From assembly GCA_964560875.1 (NCBI GenBank), contig CAZLMW010000048.1:1-56179 (forward strand): DNA of 56,179 nt, written 5' to 3'. The first letter of the stretch is position 1. The number at the start of each line of letters is the position of its first letter. The notes under the pieces are model-generated. The model had not been told where the DNA came from and did not search any database. It saw nothing but the letters and a program-made list of their open reading frames with translations. Source of the DNA: CAZLMW01 sp964560875. GTDB lineage: Bacteria > Myxococcota_A > UBA9042. The translations under genes were made by a program, and so were the position numbers. Positions 51,605-56,179 of the stretch are shown piece after piece.

Positions 51605-54100
51605 CTATTTCGGCGGCGCCGGGCGCTCTTTGAGCTGCTTGATCATAACCTTCGGGTCGGTCGTCGGCAGCTTGCAGATGCCCGCTGTGCACACGTAAGC
51701 CGTCACTTTGCCGCCGCGGGCCACCTTCTCGCGAACGAGCGGTGTGATCTTGCCGATGGCCGCCATGTGAGCGCCCTCTTCGACCTGCATGACGACGCGG
51801 TGGGGCATGAACGTCTTGCGCAGCGCGCCCAGCATCGGTTTGGCGACCGCCGGCTGGCTGCCCTTGGGGCGCACGACGACCACCTCTTTAATGGGCCAGT
51901 GAAAAGCCTCGACGGCGATCAGCATCTCCGACATCGCGAGCGGCCAACGCCCGAGACGACGTGAAAACGCCCCGATGCAGGCAAGCGCCTTGCCGCGCCA
52001 CGCCCCGTCACCGGTCAGCGCCCACAGACGCACGAGGTTGCCCGCCGCGATCGAGTTGCCGGATGGTTCGGCGCCGTCGTAGTCGGGTTTTTCGCGGGCG
52101 AGGAGCGGTTCGCCGTCGGTCGCGGTCGCAAAATAGGCCCCGCCAGAGCGGTCGGCGTAGTAGAGATCGAGCTTGCCCTGCAGCGCGAGGGCTTCGGTCA
52201 ACCAGCGGCCTTCACCGGTGGCTTCGTAGAGGTCGAGCAGGCCCTGGATGAAGAACGCGTAGTCGTCCAGATACGCCGTGAACCGGGCACGGTCGGCGTA
52301 TGCAGTGCGGAGCAGGCGGCCGTTTTTGTCGCGCATCTTGGCGAGGATGTAGTCGGAAGCCTCGCGCGCAGCTTGGATATATTTCGGCTCGTCCAGCACG
52401 AAACCGGCGTACGCAAACGTGCCGATGATGAGCCCGTTCCAGGACACCAGGATCTTGTCGTCACGCAGCGGCGGGATGCGGCCCTTTCGTTTCGCGTACA
52501 GCTTGTCGAGCAACCCGCGCAGCTTCGCCCGCAGGCCCTTGGCGTCGAGCTTCAGTTCCGCGTGTTTCTTGGCGTATTCGCCCCACGTCTGCTGCAGGTT
52601 GAGGATATTGCTGTGCTCGAAGTTGCCGTTGTCGGTGACGTCATAGATCGCGCCAACCAGTTTCGCGTCATCGGGGCCGAGCACCTCGCGCAGCTGCGAT
52701 GTCGTCCACAGGAAGAACTTGCCCTCTTTGCCTTCGGAGTCGGCGTCGGTCGCGCTGTAGAAAGCGGCGGGTTTGCCACCGGAGGTATGCCGCATCTCGC
52801 GCAGCAGGTAGTCGAGCGTCTCGCGCAGGGTGTAGGCGAGCTGTTCGTCCCCGGTCGCGATGAAGGCGTCGACGAGCGCCCGGCCGATCAGGGCCTGGTC
52901 GTACAGCATTTTTTCGAAGTGGGGGACCAACCAGCGGGCATCGGTGCTGTAGCGAGCGAAGCCGCCGCCAACATGATCGTAGATGCCGCCCGCGGACATC
53001 TTCTCGAGCGTGAAATGGCTGTGCTTGAGGCTGTCTTGGTCGCCCGTTCGTAGCCAATGGCGCAGCAACACGCTGTGAGGAATGTTGGACGGAAACTTCG
53101 GGGCGCGCTTGGTGCCGCCGTGGACCGAGTCGAAGCGGTTGCGGACGATGTTGGCGATGTGGTTGGTCGCGCTGACCGTGACCATCGGGCCTTTCCACTG
53201 CGACGCCATGTTGTTGCGGATCCGCGTGGCAACGACCTCTCCCTTGTTGGCGATATTGGCGCGGTCCTCCACGTACGTCTCGGCCAGCTCGCGGGCGATC
53301 TCGAGAAAGCCGCGTCGTCGACCGCGAACACCAGCGCGCGGCGGGAAATAGGTCCCGGCGAAGAACGGCAAGCCGTGCAACTCCTTGCCTTTACCGCCCT
53401 GGCCCGGGTCGATCCACACGCTCATCGGCCAGCCGCCATTGCCGTGCAGCGCGTGCACCGCCGCCATGTAGATCGCGTCGACATCGGGACGCTCTTCTCG
53501 GTCGACTTTGATCGGCACATACATCGTGTTGAGCATGTTCGCGATCTCGAGGTCCTCGAACGATTCGTGCTCCATCACATGGCACCAGTGGCAGGTGGAG
53601 TAACCGACAGACAGGAAGACCGGGCGGCCGAGCTTGCGCGCTTCGGCGAACGCTTCGGGCCCCCAGGGGCGCCAGTCGACAGGGTTGTTGGCGTGTTGGC
53701 GCAGGTACGGTGAGGTCTCAAGGATGAGCCGGTTGGTGAAATTCGGCTTGGATCCGGCAGGCGCGTACGGGTCGGGATGGCGCTCCTTGGACTTGTGTTC
53801 GGCGCCGTTGTAGTGCCGTGTGCGCGGTCGGAAGTCCTTCGGCAGAGCTTTGGCGGCCGCGGCGATCTTGGCGTTCAACTCCGGTTTGTATGCGATCGCA
53901 CCGGGCTGGGTGGCCATATTCGGTCCTTTGGGCGCCGTGTTCGCTGCCGGGGCAGGTTTACCGACACCGGCGTTGTTTGCGGCCGCGTTGTGGGCCGACG
54001 GCGTCTTGGCGGCGTTGGCAGGCGCCTTTTTCTGGCAGCCGGTGGCGCTGGCAGTGGCGCACACGGCAAGCGCCGCGACGAGTCGGAGATTGTGGGTCAT
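51605..54100 (-). CDS. Exported DUF255/YyaL-type thioredoxin-fold and (alpha/alpha)6-barrel protein
   Basis: The product has 831 residues. The N-terminus (LRLVAALAVCATASATGCQ) looks like a lipoprotein signal with Cys22, followed by an Ala/Asn/Pro linker to about 75. The family landmark LILETSPYLRQHANNPVDW is followed by a thioredoxin-like CxxC (C170-HW-C173 in STCHWCHVMEHESFED) and then the long six-hairpin barrel (GGIYDHVGGGFARYSTDARW, HFEKMLYDQA, FYSATDADSEGKEGKFFLW). Homologues (YyaL, SPATA20) are usually cytosolic and about 700 residues, so the export signal and linker are added. Function in the family is not firmly known. The gene lies 103 bp upstream of the S9 peptidase start on the same strand. 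Confidence 0.9.
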   Translation of the reverse strand: MTHNLRLVAALAVCATASATGCQKKAPANAAKTPSAHNAAANNAGVGKPAPAANTAPKGPNMATQPGAIAYKPELNAKIAAAAKALPKDFRPRTRHYNGAEHKSKERHPDPYAPAGSKPNFTNRLILETSPYLRQHANNPVDWRPWGPEAFAEARKLGRPVFLSVGYSTCHWCHVMEHESFEDLEIANMLNTMYVPIKVDREERPDVDAIYMAAVHALHGNGGWPMSVWIDPGQGGKGKELHGLPFFAGTYFPPRAGVRGRRRGFLEIARELAETYVEDRANIANKGEVVATRIRNNMASQWKGPMVTVSATNHIANIVRNRFDSVHGGTKRAPKFPSNIPHSVLLRHWLRTGDQDSLKHSHFTLEKMSAGGIYDHVGGGFARYSTDARWLVPHFEKMLYDQALIGRALVDAFIATGDEQLAYTLRETLDYLLREMRHTSGGKPAAFYSATDADSEGKEGKFFLWTTSQLREVLGPDDAKLVGAIYDVTDNGNFEHSNILNLQQTWGEYAKKHAELKLDAKGLRAKLRGLLDKLYAKRKGRIPPLRDDKILVSWNGLIIGTFAYAGFVLDEPKYIQAAREASDYILAKMRDKNGRLLRTAYADRARFTAYLDDYAFFIQGLLDLYEATGEGRWLTEALALQGKLDLYYADRSGGAYFATATDGEPLLAREKPDYDGAEPSGNSIAAGNLVRLWALTGDGAWRGKALACIGAFSRRLGRWPLAMSEMLIAVEAFHWPIKEVVVVRPKGSQPAVAKPMLGALRKTFMPHRVVMQVEEGAHMAAIGKITPLVREKVARGGKVTAYVCTAGICKLPTTDPKVMIKQLKERPAPPK

Positions 54101-54162
54101 GGTGCGGTCGTTGGGTTGCGGCGGTGCCTTTGCGGATCCGGTTATCGCGCGGGTGTGGTCGG

Positions 54163-56046
54163 TCAGTCGACCATGCGGAACTCATCGCGCTTGTCGGCCT
54201 TGTTGGCCTTCTTCTTGCGTCGAACTTTGCGCGTCTTGGCGCGACGCTTCACGGGCTTGGCGGCCGGGTCTGCGCCGGCGTCGATGCTCGCACCCGATGC
54301 AGATGCAGATGCAGATGCAGATGCAGCCGCAGCGCCCACATCGGCGGCCCCGGTGGATGAGCCAGCGTCCACGTCCTCGGCGTTGTCCGACGCAGCGACC
54401 GCAGAAGGGGACTGCGTGCCGACGGCGTTCTTTGCCACGGGTTCGTCGGCGGCCGGGGCCTCTGCGGCAGGTGTGTCGGCGGCGGGTTTCTTGGCGGGAG
54501 CTTTGGCAGCCGCAGGGTCGGCGGCTTCGGTGTCGGCGGCGGAGGCGGCAGCGGACGAATCCGCCGCTGGCTGACGGTCCTGGCGGGCGAGGTAAAATGC
54601 AGCGCCCACGGCGACGACTGCGAGCAGCGCTCCAACGGCGACGGCAAGGCCTCCGGAGATGCCGCGAGACGGCGCCGCGGCGGCCGCGTGAACACCCGAT
54701 GCAGACGGTCCGACTTGCTGACCGGAACGCGTGTCGTACTGCACGGTTTCGGGTTCCGGTTGGTTCGATACCGATTGGGGCGGTGGCGAAACCGGGCTCG
54801 CGGGCGGCGGAGCCTGGCTGATCACGGTCGCGGATGGTTCACCGACACCTTTGGCCGCAGACGCAGGCGCGGTCGGCGCAGGACGAGGCCTGGCAGCCGG
54901 TGCGCGTCGCGACGATTTCCTCGGTCGGGGCGTGGACGCCACGGTGCGGGCGTTTTCGTTCACGGCTCGGCGACGCGACACTGCGCGCGAAGGTCGCCTT
55001 TCCGGCGGCGGCGCAACGGCGGGTGTGATGATGGTCTGGTCACGCTTTTGCCAGCTCTCCAGTGCGGCGATGGCTGCGTCGGCATCGCGCGGCCGGTCAC
55101 CGCGGCTGACCTTCAAGAATCGCTCGATGATCTCCGAAAGCGCGTCCACGTCTGGCACATCCGGCGCGATGGACGCGAGCGTCGGCGGCTTGCGCGTGAT
55201 CTTGGCGATGAGCACCTGGACGGCCGTATCGCCTTCCTGCACCGGGAAGGGCAGCTGCCCGCAGACCATCTCGAAGAGCATCGTGCCGACGGTGTAGATG
55301 TCCGACCGGCCATCCAACGGCTCGCCGCGGGCCTGTTCGGGCGACATATAGGCCGGCGTCCCGATCAGCGTTCCCGTGGATGTAACCTGCGACACATCGC
55401 CGCGCACCGACTTCGCGATGCCGAAGTCCATCACCTTGATGACCTCGCCCTCGCCCGGCACGTCGCGCAGGAACACGTTGTCGGGCTTCAAGTCGCGATG
55501 GACGATGTCGCGTTGGTGCGCCTCTCGCAACGCGCGCAGGATTTGGATGGCGATCGCCACGGCGCGGTGGGCCGCGATCGTCGGGCTGTTGTCCAGCTCT
55601 TGGCCCAACTCGCGGCCTTCGAGCAGCTCCATGACCAGGTAGAGGTGGTCGTCGTCGGTCATCCCGAAGTCGTAGACCCGAATTGTATTGGGGTGGGTCA
55701 GCCGCGACGTCAGCTTCGCCTCTCGTTGAAAGCGCTTGATCGACTCGAGATCGGTCGAGATCTCGCGCGACATCACCTTCACCGCGACGGGGCGATCGAT
55801 GCCTATTTGGATACCGCGGTACACCGTGCCCATGCCGCCGCGGCCCAAGACACCTGAGATTCGGTACCGGTCCGCGATGGTTTGGCCGATCAGCTTGTGG
55901 GTGTCGTCCTCGCTCGCCAGGGCGGTCAGGCGCGCCGTATCAACGTTGCAGTTGGCGCAGCGACGCGACTCCATCCGCTCGTTGCACTGCGGACAGATGC
56001 GACCGGCGGCCAGCGAGCTGCTCTGTTCGGTGACGTTGGTGGCCAT
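54163..56046 (-). CDS. Membrane Ser/Thr protein kinase with N-terminal zinc ribbon
   Basis: The product has 627 residues from ATG 56046. An N-terminal zinc ribbon (C18, C21, C30, C33) precedes the kinase domain, about 60-330: LGRGGMG, Lys90, HRDLKPDN at 183-190, DFG at 207-209 and GTPAYMSPEQAR. A Pro/Ala/Arg-rich juxtamembrane region leads to one helix near 462-485 (LAVAVGALLAVVAVGAAFYLA). The extracytoplasmic tail is low-complexity Ala/Asp/Ser with a GATGCA hexanucleotide repeat and a Lys/Arg-rich end. There is no TPR sensor. The frame stays open upstream of the ATG to the window edge; GTG 56076 is an alternative start. The DUF255 gene follows after 62 bp. Confidence 0.92.
   Translation of the reverse strand: MATNVTEQSSSLAAGRICPQCNERMESRRCANCNVDTARLTALASEDDTHKLIGQTIADRYRISGVLGRGGMGTVYRGIQIGIDRPVAVKVMSREISTDLESIKRFQREAKLTSRLTHPNTIRVYDFGMTDDDHLYLVMELLEGRELGQELDNSPTIAAHRAVAIAIQILRALREAHQRDIVHRDLKPDNVFLRDVPGEGEVIKVMDFGIAKSVRGDVSQVTSTGTLIGTPAYMSPEQARGEPLDGRSDIYTVGTMLFEMVCGQLPFPVQEGDTAVQVLIAKITRKPPTLASIAPDVPDVDALSEIIERFLKVSRGDRPRDADAAIAALESWQKRDQTIITPAVAPPPERRPSRAVSRRRAVNENARTVASTPRPRKSSRRAPAARPRPAPTAPASAAKGVGEPSATVISQAPPPASPVSPPPQSVSNQPEPETVQYDTRSGQQVGPSASGVHAAAAAPSRGISGGLAVAVGALLAVVAVGAAFYLARQDRQPAADSSAAASAADTEAADPAAAKAPAKKPAADTPAAEAPAADEPVAKNAVGTQSPSAVAASDNAEDVDAGSSTGAADVGAAAASASASASASGASIDAGADPAAKPVKRRAKTRKVRRKKKANKADKRDEFRMVD
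54296..54325 (-). repeat. Hexanucleotide microsatellite (GATGCA)5 encoding Ser-Ala repeats
   Basis: Five perfect GATGCA units, giving Ala-Ser repeats on the coding strand, lie in the kinase tail. Such a tract could change length by slippage without frameshift. Confidence 0.85.
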
Positions 56047-56149
56047 GCGCGCGGGAAGATAGCACAACGTCCCCACCGCAAGCCCAGTCGGTGTTCGTAC
56101 AGGCCCGATTGGAAGTCGCTGACCGAGCGATGGGCCGAGTCCGAGCGAC

Positions 56150-56179
56150 CCGAACCCGAACCCGAACCCGAACCCGAAC
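56150..56179. repeat. CCCGAA tandem repeat at the window edge
   Basis: Four CCCGAA units and one 5-base unit run to the last base. More copies may continue beyond the window. The 70 bases before it hold nothing I can assign. Confidence 0.8.

Noticed and set aside
56077..56179. N-terminal extension of the last kinase up to the window edge
   Set aside because: The frame is open, but the residues are low-complexity, and the zinc ribbon starts normally after ATG 56046.

Overview
The window is a GC-rich scaffold piece from a Gram-negative bacterium that looks like a member of the Myxococcota/Bradymonadota (deltaproteobacterial) grade. The evidence is a FadL-type outer membrane protein, many lipoproteins with Ser/Gly/Ala-rich stalks, two Hanks-type Ser/Thr kinases, Asp/Cys-rich MopE-like motifs, FG-GAP/UnbV proteins and a strong bias to long one-directional gene runs. 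No rRNA, tRNA, CRISPR array, insertion sequence or phage gene was recognised. Both edges and the internal 100-N gap lie in tandem repeats, so the piece may be a whole scaffold whose breaks are repeat-driven.

Layout. 1-2.7 kb: an incomplete acidic-repeat protein, a small exported protein and an SGNH-hydrolase-like protein. 27.2 kb down to 2.7 kb (minus strand): one nearly unbroken run that begins with MoxR, DUF58, a DUF4381-like/RDD fusion, BatA, a giant BatB-BatC fusion carrying PPC-like domains, and a BatD-BatE fusion. After 87 bp it continues with an FG-GAP/UnbV/thioredoxin/TPR gene, two lipoproteins, a FadL-like porin, a Cys-rich lipoprotein, a PilZ-like protein and an esterase. Many junctions are 4-bp start/stop overlaps (ATGA, GTGA or TTGA), which suggests translational coupling. 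27.4-33.8 kb (plus strand): a Ser/Thr kinase with TPRs, a YgfZ-like protein and a three-domain fusion (nucleotide kinase, SDR epimerase/dehydratase, DegT-type aminotransferase), all coupled by ATGA overlaps.

33.9-41.4 kb: three surface lipoproteins with Ser/Gly/Ala stalks. They are a very large multidomain protein broken by the assembly gap, a triple-Kazal protein and a small protein with a haem-like CX4CH motif. 41.4-56 kb (minus strand): exported proteolysis and quality-control genes. They are an HExxH metalloprotease, a CHAT-TPR protein, an unknown exported protein, a trypsin-like lipoprotein, an S9 peptidase, an exported DUF255 thioredoxin-like protein and a second Ser/Thr kinase with an N-terminal zinc ribbon.

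Most notable points. (1) The FG-GAP/UnbV gene is interrupted by one in-frame UGA at 13016-13018 inside a motif that continues seamlessly in the same frame. A hairpin that includes and follows the UGA resembles a bacterial SECIS element in spacing and loop; nonsense mutation, assembly error and recoding cannot be told apart here. (2) The kinase-epimerase-aminotransferase fusion at 31183-33837 is a complete-looking trifunctional enzyme. (3) Bat operon proteins are fused in pairs, with signal-peptide-like segments left inside at the joins, and BatB-BatC has gained four PPC-like repeats, a PPGVKL repeat and a Lys/Asn tail.
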